The notes under the pieces are model-generated. The model saw only the letters and a program-made list of their open reading frames with translations. It searched no databases and was not told the DNA's origin. Shown piece after piece: positions 10,284 to 19,039 of a stretch of 64,000 bases of DNA. This DNA comes from Mycobacteroides chelonae (lineage in GTDB: Bacteria; Actinomycetota; Actinomycetes; Mycobacteriales; Mycobacteriaceae): positions 4,526,001-4,590,000 of the forward strand of contig NZ_CP050145.1 of NCBI RefSeq assembly GCF_016767715.1, given 5' to 3'. The stretch's first letter is position 1; the number at the start of each line of letters is the position of its first letter. Both the position numbers and the translations under genes were made by a program.

Positions 10284-10319
10284 AAGGGAAGTCCGCACTA
10301 TCCGGCGCGGGCTTCCCTT
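10284..10319. terminator. Bidirectional terminator of hsp20 and the desaturase
   Basis: Arms AAGGGAAG-T-CCGC (10284-10296) and GCGG-G-CTTCCCTT (10307-10319) form a stem with one mismatch, followed by TTT on the plus strand. The convergent desaturase stop codon lies inside the loop. Confidence 0.75.
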
Positions 10320-11266
10320 TTCTTCGCCTCACGGGCCAGCATGCGGTCGCGCTGCTCTTCGAACTTAATGACTTGGCGCTTAAGGTCTTCCACGTACGCG
10401 GCGAGCTGCTCGCGTCGCTGCTCTCCCGTGGCACTGAAATCACTGCGATCGAAGATCCGCCACTTCCGTAGATTCGGCGTGACTACCTCTTCGAGATGCT
10501 GGCGGGGGTCGTAAATGCCGTGTTTGGCCATCAGCACACCATTACGGCGGAAGTTCGGCATGCCCTGACCGGGCATGCGGAAATTCTCGATCACCGCGGC
10601 AATCGCCTCCAACGCCTGATCTGGCACGAGATCCAGTGCGGCACTGCACATATTGCGATAGAAGATCATGTGTAGGTTCTCGTCGGCAGCGACACGTTGC
10701 AGCATCCGGTCCGCGACGGGATCGTCGCACACCTTGCCGGTGTTGCGGTGGCTGACGCGGGTCGCCAGCTCCTGCAACGTGGTGTACGCGACCGAGAGCA
10801 GGAAGTCGGTCTTGTGTACCGACTCTTCCTCATCGGTGGGATTGAAGCCCGCGGTCATGTGTTCCATCCGCGCCCGCTCCAACGCCACCGGATCTACACC
10901 CCGCGTCACAACCAGATAGTCGCGAATGACGATGCCGTGCCGGTTCTCCTCGGCAGTCCAACGCCCCACCCAGGTTCCCCAGGCACCATCAAGACCGAAG
11001 TACTGGGCCGCCTGACGGTGGTAGGACGGCAGGTTGTCCTCGGTAAGCAGATTGGTGATCATCGCCGCCTTGGCAACTTCGCTCAGCTGTGACTGCTCCG
11101 GGTCCCAGTCGTCGCCGCCCATCTGCGCGAAATTACGACCACGTTCCCAGGGAACGTAGTCGTGCGGATGCCACTCCGTGGCCACCGACAAATGCCGGTT
11201 AAGGTTGGCTTCAGCAACGGGTTCCAACTCGCTGAGCATCTCAAGGTCGGTCAACTCTCTTGACAT
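10298..11266 (-). CDS. Acyl-ACP desaturase, DesA family
   Basis: Soluble di-iron fatty-acyl-ACP desaturase of 322 aa, inserting a double bond into long acyl chains for membrane or mycolic lipid synthesis. Iron-ligand motifs are EENRH (residues 106-110) and DENLH (195-199), in the spacing expected of the family. A charged coiled segment closes the protein (KFEEQRDRMLAREAKKREARAG region). The ATG at 11266 is chosen over an upstream in-frame start at 11302 because AAGGTGA directly precedes it. Mycobacterial DesA1/DesA2-type paralogues are common; which one this is cannot be said. Confidence 0.88.
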   Translation of the reverse strand: MSRELTDLEMLSELEPVAEANLNRHLSVATEWHPHDYVPWERGRNFAQMGGDDWDPEQSQLSEVAKAAMITNLLTEDNLPSYHRQAAQYFGLDGAWGTWVGRWTAEENRHGIVIRDYLVVTRGVDPVALERARMEHMTAGFNPTDEEESVHKTDFLLSVAYTTLQELATRVSHRNTGKVCDDPVADRMLQRVAADENLHMIFYRNMCSAALDLVPDQALEAIAAVIENFRMPGQGMPNFRRNGVLMAKHGIYDPRQHLEEVVTPNLRKWRIFDRSDFSATGEQRREQLAAYVEDLKRQVIKFEEQRDRMLAREAKKREARAG

Positions 11267-11521
11267 TTCACCTTGTCTTTCGCGTTGGAACCCCGAGCCC
11301 ACGCACAGGGTAACTTATCTGAGCAATGCCTTAAGGCGCCTGTCAGTCACGACTGATTGCCTGCAACTTCCACCCCGACCACACCGCCGGACGGGTCACC
11401 ATGCCTGTTTCGGCCCCCACAGCTGGGCAACGGCTTGCTACAGACCCGATATTCGAACCGGCTTCGCAGCACCATAGCGCCGTGAGAGCAACATCACTAA
11501 TCGGGCCGTGTCACATCGCCC

Positions 11522-12235
11522 TCACACCGAGGAATCGCCGCCCGAGTCCAACATCGGGGCCAGATAGTCCAGCGCAAACCGGCGCGCCTGTTCCGGAGTC
11601 TCCAGGTCTATCACCGTCTGCCGCGTCAGAATCAAGGACAGGGCAATACGTATATGCAGCTCGGCAACCGTACGCAAGTGAGCCAGCATCTGCTCCGAAA
11701 CCTCTGCGTCACCGTAGATCTCGCTCTTCCAGAGGCTCGCGCAAAACTCGCGGAACGTCCCGATGAGCGGGCCGGCCTCCACCGTGAGGGACGGCAGGAT
11801 CGAGTCAGGCTCGGTTTCCAATAACCTCCGCAGAAGCGGGTGATCGATGATGAATTCAACAGTGTAGGAGGAGCTTTCAGCCATTCGTTCGGCCAGCGTC
11901 ATCGTGCGGCCCTCGACACGCGCGGACACCCCGATCATGTATTTACGCAGCTCCGCATACACGACCGCTTCGGTGAGGGCCTTCTTGTTCGGAAATCGCC
12001 GGTAGACCGTCGCACGGCTCAGCCCAGCGCGCTTCGCGACGTCATCAACCGTGGATCGGCGCCAGCCCACCACCGCGATCTGTTCGAACGCGGCCGTCAG
12101 TACCCGCTCAGTGAGTTCGTCGACATTATCGGGCAGGCGCAGCGCAGCAGGGTCGGCCGAGGCCAGCGTATTGAGCAGTGTGTCCTCAGTCACTTGCGTC
12201 GCGCGCTCCTTGTCACTCCTCCGGATGCCGACCAT
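11522..12235 (-). CDS. TetR-family regulator of the divergent DUF4383 gene
   Basis: A 237-aa repressor. A roughly 40-residue N-terminal extension precedes the helix-turn-helix (VDDVAKRAGLSRATVYRRF, about residues 63-81). The C-terminal domain is of unknown ligand. It is divergent from a membrane-protein gene with a clear 25-bp operator between them, so auto- and cross-regulation is likely. Confidence 0.85.
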   Translation of the reverse strand: MVGIRRSDKERATQVTEDTLLNTLASADPAALRLPDNVDELTERVLTAAFEQIAVVGWRRSTVDDVAKRAGLSRATVYRRFPNKKALTEAVVYAELRKYMIGVSARVEGRTMTLAERMAESSSYTVEFIIDHPLLRRLLETEPDSILPSLTVEAGPLIGTFREFCASLWKSEIYGDAEVSEQMLAHLRTVAELHIRIALSLILTRQTVIDLETPEQARRFALDYLAPMLDSGGDSSV

Positions 12236-12241
12236 ACTTCA

Positions 12242-12266
12242 GAGACAAAGAGATGTAAATTGTCTC
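12242..12266. promoter_or_regulatory. TetR operator, GAGACAA-N11-TTGTCTC
   Basis: Perfect 7-bp inverted repeat GAGACAA (12242-12248) and TTGTCTC (12260-12266), starting 6 bp from the TetR start and ending 12 bp before the ribosome site of the divergent gene. Position and symmetry make it the likely operator. Confidence 0.65.
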
Positions 12267-12290
12267 ACGATCTCCAACGGAGGAGGACAC

Positions 12291-12773
12291 ATGTCCCGAG
12301 CAGCGTTTTCTCGCTACATCCAGGAAGTCTGCGCGAGCCGCGTTCAGTTCCTTACCTTCCTCATGGGGTCATGGTTCGTCAGCAACTGGGCGATCGGACT
12401 GATGATCAACCACGAATTTCCGCTGCACTCCACGCACGAGATGTACCGGGCATCGTTCTACGCGTATGGCGTCATCCCCGTCGCCGTCAACGGCTGGCAC
12501 GCCTTCTTCCACCTGGCCACCGGTATTGCCCTACTGATTGGCGCCCGCACTCGCACCAACGCAATCCGCTATGCGGCCGTGGTGGCGCTGGTCTACTGGG
12601 CAATGGTGGCAGTGTGCATCGGGGGCGGTATGACCGTGTGCAGCGTGATGGCCGTCGATACCGTCGGCAACTGGGTCCACAGCTCCGAGGGGCTGATCCT
12701 GGCCCTGATCGCTGCCGCCGGCGTGGCGAGCGGAAACAAGTCACCCGTAACCCAGGCCGTCCCGGCCTCCTAG
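12291..12773 (+). CDS. DUF4383-type membrane protein
   Basis: A 160-aa protein with four hydrophobic segments (about residues 18-36, 58-83, 90-112 and 130-147) and the family block NGWHAFFHLATGIALLIGAR. A very strong ribosome site, GGAGGAGG, precedes the ATG at 12291. Expression is probably repressed by the divergent TetR. Function of DUF4383 is unknown. Confidence 0.8.
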   Translation: MSRAAFSRYIQEVCASRVQFLTFLMGSWFVSNWAIGLMINHEFPLHSTHEMYRASFYAYGVIPVAVNGWHAFFHLATGIALLIGARTRTNAIRYAAVVALVYWAMVAVCIGGGMTVCSVMAVDTVGNWVHSSEGLILALIAAAGVASGNKSPVTQAVPAS

Positions 12774-12826
12774 GAGTCCTCCGTCGCACTGGGCGGGCAA
12801 TCGAGCCGGTCGGTATTTTGAAAGCC

Positions 12827-13573
12827 GTGCGAACTGCGATGTGCCGCGCGGCAGCGGCCGCCACTGCCTTCTTGATCCTGCTCGGCGGGTACGGGCTGCA
12901 ATCCCCGCAGACCGCGCACGCCTCGAGCTGCACTGACATTGACCTGGCCTTTGCGCGTGGCACCAACGAGCCCGCGGGCCTCGGCGACGTCGGCAAGTCA
13001 TTCACCGATGCCGTGAAGAAGCAACTGCAGGGCGCCAAGGGGATGACCATCTCCACCTACGGCGTGGACTATCCCGCAAGTATCGATTTCATCCAGGCCG
13101 GCAAGGGCTCGGACGATCTGAGTAAGCACATCCAGAAGACGGCCGCCGACTGCCCGAAGATGAAATTCGTCGTCGGGGGGTATGCGCAGGGCGCTGCAGT
13201 AGTCGACGTGCTGCTGGGCAACACTCCCCCGGGTACCTACACCTTCACCAATCCCCTGCCCGCCGGGCTCGAGCAGCGCATCGTCTCCATTGTGCTGTTC
13301 GGTGATCCTAAGAACATTCGGCCACCCGGCGTCGATGCCAACCTCGCGATCCGCGAAGACCTGCTGCACAAGGTGATTGACGTCTGCAACCCCGGAGACT
13401 TCTTCTGCGATCCGCAGGGCGGGGACATCGTCTCGCACACCACCTACGCCAAGGACAAACTCACCGACGGCGCGGCGGAGACTGTGGTTCAGCGCCTGGT
13501 CGCCGCATTGGGAAATCGCTGCCAGAGCAGCGAGCCGTCGGGCACCTCCGCGACCTGCGCACCCAGCGCATAA
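12827..13573 (+). CDS. Secreted cutinase-family protein lacking the catalytic serine
   Basis: Cutinase-fold (CULP) protein of 248 aa with a signal peptide ending near residue 32 (QTAHASS). Landmarks are CTDIDLAFARGTNEPAGLG (from residue 35) and a nucleophile elbow that reads GGYAQGA, where active cutinases have GYSQG. Asp191 (NPGDFFCD) and His204 (SHTTY) of the triad are kept, as are the disulfide cysteines. Residue 120 is Ala (codon GCG at 13184-13186), so ester hydrolysis is not expected; ligand binding or a structural role is possible. GTG 12827 is chosen; ATG 12839 and TTG 12818 are alternatives. Confidence 0.85.
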   Translation: MRTAMCRAAAAATAFLILLGGYGLQSPQTAHASSCTDIDLAFARGTNEPAGLGDVGKSFTDAVKKQLQGAKGMTISTYGVDYPASIDFIQAGKGSDDLSKHIQKTAADCPKMKFVVGGYAQGAAVVDVLLGNTPPGTYTFTNPLPAGLEQRIVSIVLFGDPKNIRPPGVDANLAIREDLLHKVIDVCNPGDFFCDPQGGDIVSHTTYAKDKLTDGAAETVVQRLVAALGNRCQSSEPSGTSATCAPSA

Positions 13574-13667
13574 CCGGAGCCAAGCGCCCCGTTTTGCCGG
13601 TTCCGGCGTGCCGGGACGGCCTGACGCAGAACAATCAAACCACCCCAAACCACGACATTGCGCGGGT

Positions 13668-13720
13668 TGTAGCCACATGTGTACAGTCGTGGATGGTCAT
13701 GATGTAGACGAATGACTACA
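13668..13720. promoter_or_regulatory. Pair of TGTAG-N8-STACA operators before the P450
   Basis: Two copies of the same dyad: TGTAG-N8-GTACA (13668-13685) and TGTAG-N8-CTACA (13703-13720). Their centres are 35 bp apart. The second covers an in-frame ATG at 13712, which argues that translation starts at 13748 instead. The cognate regulator is not obvious nearby. Confidence 0.5.
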
Positions 13721-13747
13721 CCGGCGGGAGTGGAGGGCGACGAGCGC

Positions 13748-16700
13748 ATGAGCAGCGATATTCGCGTGGTGGAGCCGGGCGAGTACACCTCACCCGCACG
13801 TCCACCGGAGATCGAAGGCATTCCCTGCGCCGACGGAAGAACGCTGCCACCCGGCCCGGTGGCGGGCCGCCCCTACGCGCTGCCCGCAGATCTGCTGGTC
13901 GAGGAGTTCGGGCCGCTCTTCTATGCCGATTTCGGGGTTTCGCGCCGGCTGTATGCGTGCTCGCTGGCACTGGTCGAGGAGCTGTGCGACGAGAGCCGGT
14001 TCATCAAGGGCATCACCGACCGGCTGGACCGATTCCGTCCACTCGCGGGCGACGGATTGTTCACCGCCTACCCGGGCGAGCCGAACTGGCAGAAGGCCCA
14101 CGATGTTCTGTTGCCCGGCTTCAGCTTCAGCGGTCTACGCAACTACCACCCGGCCATGCTCGATATCAATCGTCAGCTCCTTGCCCGGTGGGATGCGAGC
14201 ACCGGCGAGCATCTTGTGGACGTGGCCGAGGATCTGGGCAAACTCGCCATGGACACGGTCGGGCTAGCCGGGTTCGGGGCGAGGTTCGACTCCTACCAGC
14301 GGGAGGGACTTGCGGCTATTCCGGCGAGCTTCGCCGTCGCACTGCACCAGATGCTGGCTCCTGGAGGCGAGAACAGCGACCTGTTCGCGGCCGAACAGCA
14401 GAAGCTGCACACCTTCATCGATGAGCTCATCACCCGGCACGACGACGGTGCGGACGAGCACGAGAACCTGCTCGGACTCATGCTCGCGCCCGGCACCCCG
14501 CAGACCCCGGCACTGGAGCTGAGCAGCGTTCATTCTCAGGTCCTGACGTTCTTGATCGCCGGGCAGGACACCACCTCCACGGTGATGCCGACGGCGCTCT
14601 ACAGCCTGGTCAAAAACCCTGCCGTGCTTCACCGGGCTCAGGCCGAGGTGGACGCACTGTTCGGGCCGGGAGACGAGCACACCCCCACGTTCGACGAAAT
14701 CGGCAAGCTCCGCTACATCCGTCAAATCGTGGACGAGACACTCAGGCTTTCGCCCCCGGTCCGTGAATTCGACCGAATGGCAACAGAAGACACCCTGCTC
14801 GCCGGGCGCTACCCGGTGCGCAAGGGTGAAGTCGTCACTGTCCTCACGACCGCGCTGCACCGTCAGCCGCAATGGGGCGACAACGTGGAGACTTTCGACC
14901 CAGACCGGTTCTCGCCGGAACGATCTGCCAAGCGACCGGTGAACCTGTTCAAACCTTTCGGCACCGGAGCCCGATCCTGCATCGGACGGCAGTTCGCGCT
15001 GCACGAGGCGACGATGGCCCTAGCGACACTGGTACACAGATACCGCTTCATCGACTCCGAGCACTACCAGTTGCGCACCCAAAGTGATCTCATCCGGAAA
15101 CCGGTGGGCTTTCGGATTGGCTTGGCGCGACGTACTTCCCAGGACCGCCAGCATGAGTCGGCAGCCACGGCCACCCCGACACCACAGGAGTCGCGGCAAC
15201 TGGCGGTCACCGCTGTACCCGGATCGGCGCTGACCGTCTTCCATGGCTCAAACCTGGGCACCTGTCGGGCACTGGCACACCAACTGGCTGAGGAAGCTTC
15301 CGATCTCGGCTACCGGACGACGGTGGCCCCGCTGAACGAAGCGACACACGCCCTGCCCAGCGAGGGTGCCACGGTGGTCGTCGCCTCCTCCTACAACGGT
15401 CAACCAACTGACGATGCCCGACAGTTCCTCACCTGGCTCGATAGCGCAGAAGCGCGTGCGGACGGCGGGCTGCGCTACGCGGTACTCGGCGTCGGAGACC
15501 GGAACTGGGCCGAGACGTACCAGGCGGTGCCCCGAAAAATCGATGAACGCCTCGCCGCGCTCGGTGGCACGCCAATTGTTTCCCGTTGCGAGGCAGACAC
15601 TTCCGGTGATTTCGCAGGCAGCGTCGAGTCCTTCTCGCAAGCACTCTGGACGTCGTTGGGCACGGTCGCCAGTGCGGATACTCCCACCGGCACCCTCGAG
15701 GGTCCCCTTTACGAACTCCGCGCCATCGACGGGCCGGTGACGGCGGCAATCGATGCCCGGTTCGAGGTAATACCCATGACCGTTCTGGAGAACCGGGAAC
15801 TGGTCGGCGCCAACAACCCACTGGGACAGGCCAAGCGGCTGGTACGGGTGGCATTGCCCGCCGACGTCGAATATCACACCGGCGACCACCTCACCGTCCT
15901 CGCGGACAACCAGCCCGAAATCGTGGACAAAGCCGGCGAGTTGCTCGGCCTCATCCTTGAACGGCGCATCTCCATCAACACCCGGCGCAACAGCCGACGG
16001 GCCATTGCGCTGGACCGCGAAGTAAGCGTGCGCGAGCTACTCACCCACTTCGTCGAACTGCGCAAGCCGGCCACCAGAACGCAGCTGCTCCGGCTGGCCG
16101 CGGCGAACCCCTGCCCACCGGAGCGATCCGCGCTGGAGGCGCTCGCCGAGCATCCAGAGACGCGCTCGCTCGGTATCGCGGGGTGCCTCATGGAGTTTCC
16201 CGCCACCACGCTGTCGCGCGCCGAACTTCTTGAACTGTTCGAGCCGATGACGCCACGGCACTACTCGATAGCGTCCTCGGCACGGCAGAGCCCGGGGATC
16301 GTCGAGCTGGTGGTCAGCGTGCTCGATGCCCCAGCCCGATCCGGGTTCGGAGATTATCAAGGAGTGGCCTCCAACTATCTCGCCAACATCGCACCAGGAC
16401 AACAGATACGGGCACGGGTCGACCAGGCCCGGCAGGCGTTTCGTGCCGGCGCCGACCCCGCCCGCAATGTCATCTTGGTCAGTGCCGGTACCGGAGTCGC
16501 ACCGTTCCGGGGATTTGTCGGCGACCGGCTGGCCGCACAGCGCGCCGGCGAACCGTATGCTCCGGCACTCTGCTTCTTCGGCGTCCGGCATCCGGAAGTC
16601 GACTATCTGTTCCGGGACGAGTTCGCGGCCGCCGAACAGTCGGGCGTGGTCCACATGCGCCCGGCGTTCTCTCGCGCATCCGAGAACGGCATCAAGTATG

Positions 16701-16933
16701 TACAAGACCGGATTGCCGCCGACGCGGACGACGTCTGGGATCTGCTCGGCGATCCGGCCAAACAGACCCATGTGTATGTCTGTGGCGACGGCGGCAAGAT
16801 GGCCCCAGCCGTCCGGGAGGCATTCTTGGATATCTACCGAAAGCACACCGGCGCCACCGAACCCCAGGCACGGAACTGGCTTACCGGCCTAGTGGAGGCC
16901 GATCGCTACGTGGAGGACGTCTGGACCGAGTGA
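13748..16933 (+). CDS. Self-sufficient cytochrome P450/P450-reductase fusion (CYP102 / BM3 type)
   Basis: A 1061-aa fusion that hydroxylates fatty acids or similar substrates using NADPH with no partner protein; P450 BM3 is about the same length. The heme domain covers about residues 1-465, with oxygen-binding helix FLIAGQDTTSTV, the ExxR helix (DETLRL) and heme loop FGTGARSCIG (Cys about 411). An FMN flavodoxin domain follows (about 495-640; SNLGTCRALAHQLAEEA and GVGDRNWAETYQ). The FAD/NADPH reductase is at 665-1061 (RHYSIASS, SAGTGVAPFRGF, YVCGDGGKMA). ATG 13748 is preferred, with GGAGTGGAGG upstream; ATG 13712 would sit inside an operator. The substrate is unknown. Confidence 0.93.
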   Translation: MSSDIRVVEPGEYTSPARPPEIEGIPCADGRTLPPGPVAGRPYALPADLLVEEFGPLFYADFGVSRRLYACSLALVEELCDESRFIKGITDRLDRFRPLAGDGLFTAYPGEPNWQKAHDVLLPGFSFSGLRNYHPAMLDINRQLLARWDASTGEHLVDVAEDLGKLAMDTVGLAGFGARFDSYQREGLAAIPASFAVALHQMLAPGGENSDLFAAEQQKLHTFIDELITRHDDGADEHENLLGLMLAPGTPQTPALELSSVHSQVLTFLIAGQDTTSTVMPTALYSLVKNPAVLHRAQAEVDALFGPGDEHTPTFDEIGKLRYIRQIVDETLRLSPPVREFDRMATEDTLLAGRYPVRKGEVVTVLTTALHRQPQWGDNVETFDPDRFSPERSAKRPVNLFKPFGTGARSCIGRQFALHEATMALATLVHRYRFIDSEHYQLRTQSDLIRKPVGFRIGLARRTSQDRQHESAATATPTPQESRQLAVTAVPGSALTVFHGSNLGTCRALAHQLAEEASDLGYRTTVAPLNEATHALPSEGATVVVASSYNGQPTDDARQFLTWLDSAEARADGGLRYAVLGVGDRNWAETYQAVPRKIDERLAALGGTPIVSRCEADTSGDFAGSVESFSQALWTSLGTVASADTPTGTLEGPLYELRAIDGPVTAAIDARFEVIPMTVLENRELVGANNPLGQAKRLVRVALPADVEYHTGDHLTVLADNQPEIVDKAGELLGLILERRISINTRRNSRRAIALDREVSVRELLTHFVELRKPATRTQLLRLAAANPCPPERSALEALAEHPETRSLGIAGCLMEFPATTLSRAELLELFEPMTPRHYSIASSARQSPGIVELVVSVLDAPARSGFGDYQGVASNYLANIAPGQQIRARVDQARQAFRAGADPARNVILVSAGTGVAPFRGFVGDRLAAQRAGEPYAPALCFFGVRHPEVDYLFRDEFAAAEQSGVVHMRPAFSRASENGIKYVQDRIAADADDVWDLLGDPAKQTHVYVCGDGGKMAPAVREAFLDIYRKHTGATEPQARNWLTGLVEADRYVEDVWTE

Positions 16934-17020
16934 GGCATACACTCCCGCGCCGCGAAGCCCGGCCTCGGCGGCACGTAGTGTTTCTTGAAGGTCCCTGACT
17001 CTTCAAGCGGGAGTGAACCG

Positions 17021-17749
17021 ATGCGCAGACGCACCTTTCTCCGTTCCAGCTCCGTGGCATTGCCCGCCGTCGCACTGGGCCTCTCGACGGCCGGAAGCGC
17101 AGCTGCCGACGTCCGCCCCACCGGGTCAATTGCCTACCCGTTCAGCACCATTGATGTACCTGCGAAAAGCGCGCCGTGGACCCTGGAAACGAACCGCGCC
17201 GTGCTGCTGGTCCACGATATGCAGCACTACTTTGTGAAGGCATATGCGCCGCATGCCGATCCCATCGCCACCGTGCTGAAGAACATCAAGAGCCTGCTTG
17301 ACGTCGCGCATGCCCGCGGTGTGCCCGTGCTCTACTCAGCGCAGCCTGGCGGTATGACACCGGAGCAGCGCGGACTCTTCGGCCAGCTCTATGGGCCGGG
17401 CATGCCGGACGACGACGCCGAGCGCGCGATTGTCGATCCCATAGCGCCGACGACGACAGATACCGTGCTGACGAAATGGAAGTACAGCGAGTTCTTCCGC
17501 TCTGAACTTCTGGAGGTTCTGCGTAACGCCAACCGCGATCAGCTGATCATCGTCGGCGTCTACGCCTTCTCCGGAATCACCGTGACATCCGCCGACGCGG
17601 TCCAGAACGATATTCAGGCATTCGTCGTCTCCGATGCCGTGGCGGACTACACCGCTACGGGGCACAACCAAGCACTCGCCTGGTGCGCGGAGCGGACCGC
17701 CAAAATACTGACCACCCGCTCCGCGATCGCGGCACTTGATAACTCGTAA
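17021..17749 (+). CDS. Exported isochorismatase-family protein, PhzD-like
   Basis: A 242-aa protein with a twin-arginine signal (MRRRTFLRSS..., cleavage near residue 29). The isochorismatase-fold domain has Asp66 in the motif HDMQHYF, typical of EntB/PhzD enzymes, and Lys152 in TKWKYSEFF. The position used by cysteine hydrolases is Ile186 (GVYAFSGITVTSADA). Cys is also missing from PhzD, whose vinyl-ether cleavage does not need it, so isochorismate-type hydrolysis is chemically possible. Export is odd because isochorismate is cytoplasmic. The ATG has GGGAGTGA upstream and lies 87 bp after the P450 gene, so the two may be co-transcribed. Confidence 0.82.
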   Translation: MRRRTFLRSSSVALPAVALGLSTAGSAAADVRPTGSIAYPFSTIDVPAKSAPWTLETNRAVLLVHDMQHYFVKAYAPHADPIATVLKNIKSLLDVAHARGVPVLYSAQPGGMTPEQRGLFGQLYGPGMPDDDAERAIVDPIAPTTTDTVLTKWKYSEFFRSELLEVLRNANRDQLIIVGVYAFSGITVTSADAVQNDIQAFVVSDAVADYTATGHNQALAWCAERTAKILTTRSAIAALDNS

Positions 17750-17766
17750 CAGCTGACGGCACGACA

Positions 17767-17797
17767 AAGGCCGCTTGCGTCACGCGCAAGCGGCCTT
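17767..17797. terminator. Bidirectional hairpin terminator
   Basis: Perfect 13-bp stem, arms AAGGCCGCTTGCG (17767-17779) and CGCAAGCGGCCTT (17785-17797), with loop TCACG. It separates the convergent isochorismatase-like and ahpD genes. Confidence 0.8.
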
Positions 17798-17809
17798 ATG
17801 TCTTTGTGC

Positions 17810-18337
17810 CTAGACCAGCGCGGGCACGGTGGCCAGCGCCTGGGCGACGCCCGAGACGATCGCCGCGATCTTGAGTGCCTCGAGAATCTGCTCGCGGGTC
17901 AATCCGGCCTCACGCAGCACCTTCTCGTGCGAGCCGACGCAGAAGTGACAGCCGTTGATGGTCGACACCGCGAAGGACCACAGTTCGAACTCCGCCTTGT
18001 CGACGCCGGGGTTACCGATGATGTTCATCCGCAGACCCGGGCGCAGGTCGTCATAGGCGCCGTCGAGGAAGCCCCGCCCACGGTAGAACACGTTGGTCAT
18101 CGCCATGATCGAGGCCGCGCCGAGTGCGGCGTCGAGTGCCTCGGGCGACAGCACGGTGGCAGCCTCTTCGCGAATCTCCTTGAACACCTGATCGTTCCGG
18201 GTGGCCGCCGCCGTCGCGACGAGAGTACCCCAGAGCTGGGCCGGCGACAGTACGGTGCCACGAGCGACCGTACCCAGGTTGAGCTTGAGATCCTTGGCGT
18301 ACTCGGGCAGCGCCTCTTTCAGGTTGTCAATAGACAC
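17810..18337 (-). CDS. ahpD: Alkyl hydroperoxide reductase AhpD
   Basis: A 175-aa thiol peroxidase/reductase that re-reduces AhpC in the mycobacterial peroxide and peroxynitrite defence. The active-site motif is [11 protein letters not shown] with Cys130, Cys133 and His137 at the same positions as recalled for M. tuberculosis AhpD. It follows ahpC by 15 bp in one operon. A perfect hairpin terminator lies downstream. Confidence 0.95.
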   Translation of the reverse strand: MSIDNLKEALPEYAKDLKLNLGTVARGTVLSPAQLWGTLVATAAATRNDQVFKEIREEAATVLSPEALDAALGAASIMAMTNVFYRGRGFLDGAYDDLRPGLRMNIIGNPGVDKAEFELWSFAVSTINGCHFCVGSHEKVLREAGLTREQILEALKIAAIVSGVAQALATVPALV

Positions 18338-18352
18338 AGTTACCCAATCCTC

Positions 18353-18940
18353 CTAGACGCCCGCGCTCATCAGCTCGCCCGCATCGATCGTCGGGTCACC
18401 CTTGCGCCAGTTGCAGGCGCACAGCTCGTCGGACTGCAGCGCGTCGAGCACGCGGAGCACCTCGTCGACGTTGCGGCCCACCGAACCCGCGGTGACGGAG
18501 ACGAACTGGATGATGTTGTCGGGGTCGACGATGAAGGTGGCGCGGTCGGCCACACCATCGGAGTTCAGCACGCCCGACGCCTCGGCCAGCTCGCGCTTGA
18601 GATCGCTGAGGATCGGGAACGGCAGGGTCTTGAGGTCCTCATGCTGTGCCCGCCACTGGAAGTGCACGAACTCGTTGTCCACCGACGCGCCCAGCACCTG
18701 GGTGTCGCGATCGGCGAACTCGTCGTTCAGACGGCCGAAGGCAGCGATCTCGGTGGGGCACACGAAGGTGAAGTCCTTCGGCCAGAAGAAGATGACGCGC
18801 CACTGGCCGGGGTGGTCGTCGCTGGTAACGGTGGTGAAGTAATCGTCAGGCTGCTGAGCGTTCACCTTCGACAGATCGCCGCCGATGACCGCGGTCAGGT
18901 TGTAGGCCGGGAATTCATCGCCGATGGTCCGCAGAGTCAC
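18353..18940 (-). CDS. ahpC: Alkyl hydroperoxide reductase AhpC (peroxiredoxin)
   Basis: A 195-aa peroxiredoxin. Peroxidatic Cys61 lies in DFTFVCPTEIAAF and the resolving pair Cys174/Cys176 in LCACNWRKG, the three-cysteine arrangement of mycobacterial AhpC. It is divergent from oxyR and is the expected OxyR target. Its start is preceded by AAAGGAGAAGG (minus strand), a strong ribosome site. Confidence 0.96.
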   Translation of the reverse strand: MTLRTIGDEFPAYNLTAVIGGDLSKVNAQQPDDYFTTVTSDDHPGQWRVIFFWPKDFTFVCPTEIAAFGRLNDEFADRDTQVLGASVDNEFVHFQWRAQHEDLKTLPFPILSDLKRELAEASGVLNSDGVADRATFIVDPDNIIQFVSVTAGSVGRNVDEVLRVLDALQSDELCACNWRKGDPTIDAGELMSAGV

Positions 18941-19025
18941 GATCCTTCTCCTTTACGTATTCGCTGAATGCTTACTGGCACCATCGTGCCGGAAATCTTT
19001 CAAAAACAAAACGTGATTGTTGGCA

Positions 19026-19037
19026 CTATATTGATAG
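19026..19037. promoter_or_regulatory. Inverted repeat in the ahpC/oxyR divergent promoter
   Basis: CTAT (19026-19029) - ATTG - ATAG (19034-19037) is a short dyad immediately before the oxyR ATG. It sits in the only A/T-rich stretch of the 99-bp divergent region and fits a LysR-type T-N11-A site. Assigned from position only. Confidence 0.4.
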
Positions 19038-19039
19038 GT

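Noticed and set aside
11441..11475. tRNA-like stretch (TTCGAACCGG) in the gap before the TetR gene
   Set aside because: The flanking bases do not form the T-arm stem or an acceptor stem on either strand. No tRNA is supported; the 255-bp gap holds nothing else recognisable.
17798..18967. Open frame of 389 codons antisense to ahpC and ahpD
   Set aside because: Shadow frame; both antisense genes are certain by their active sites.
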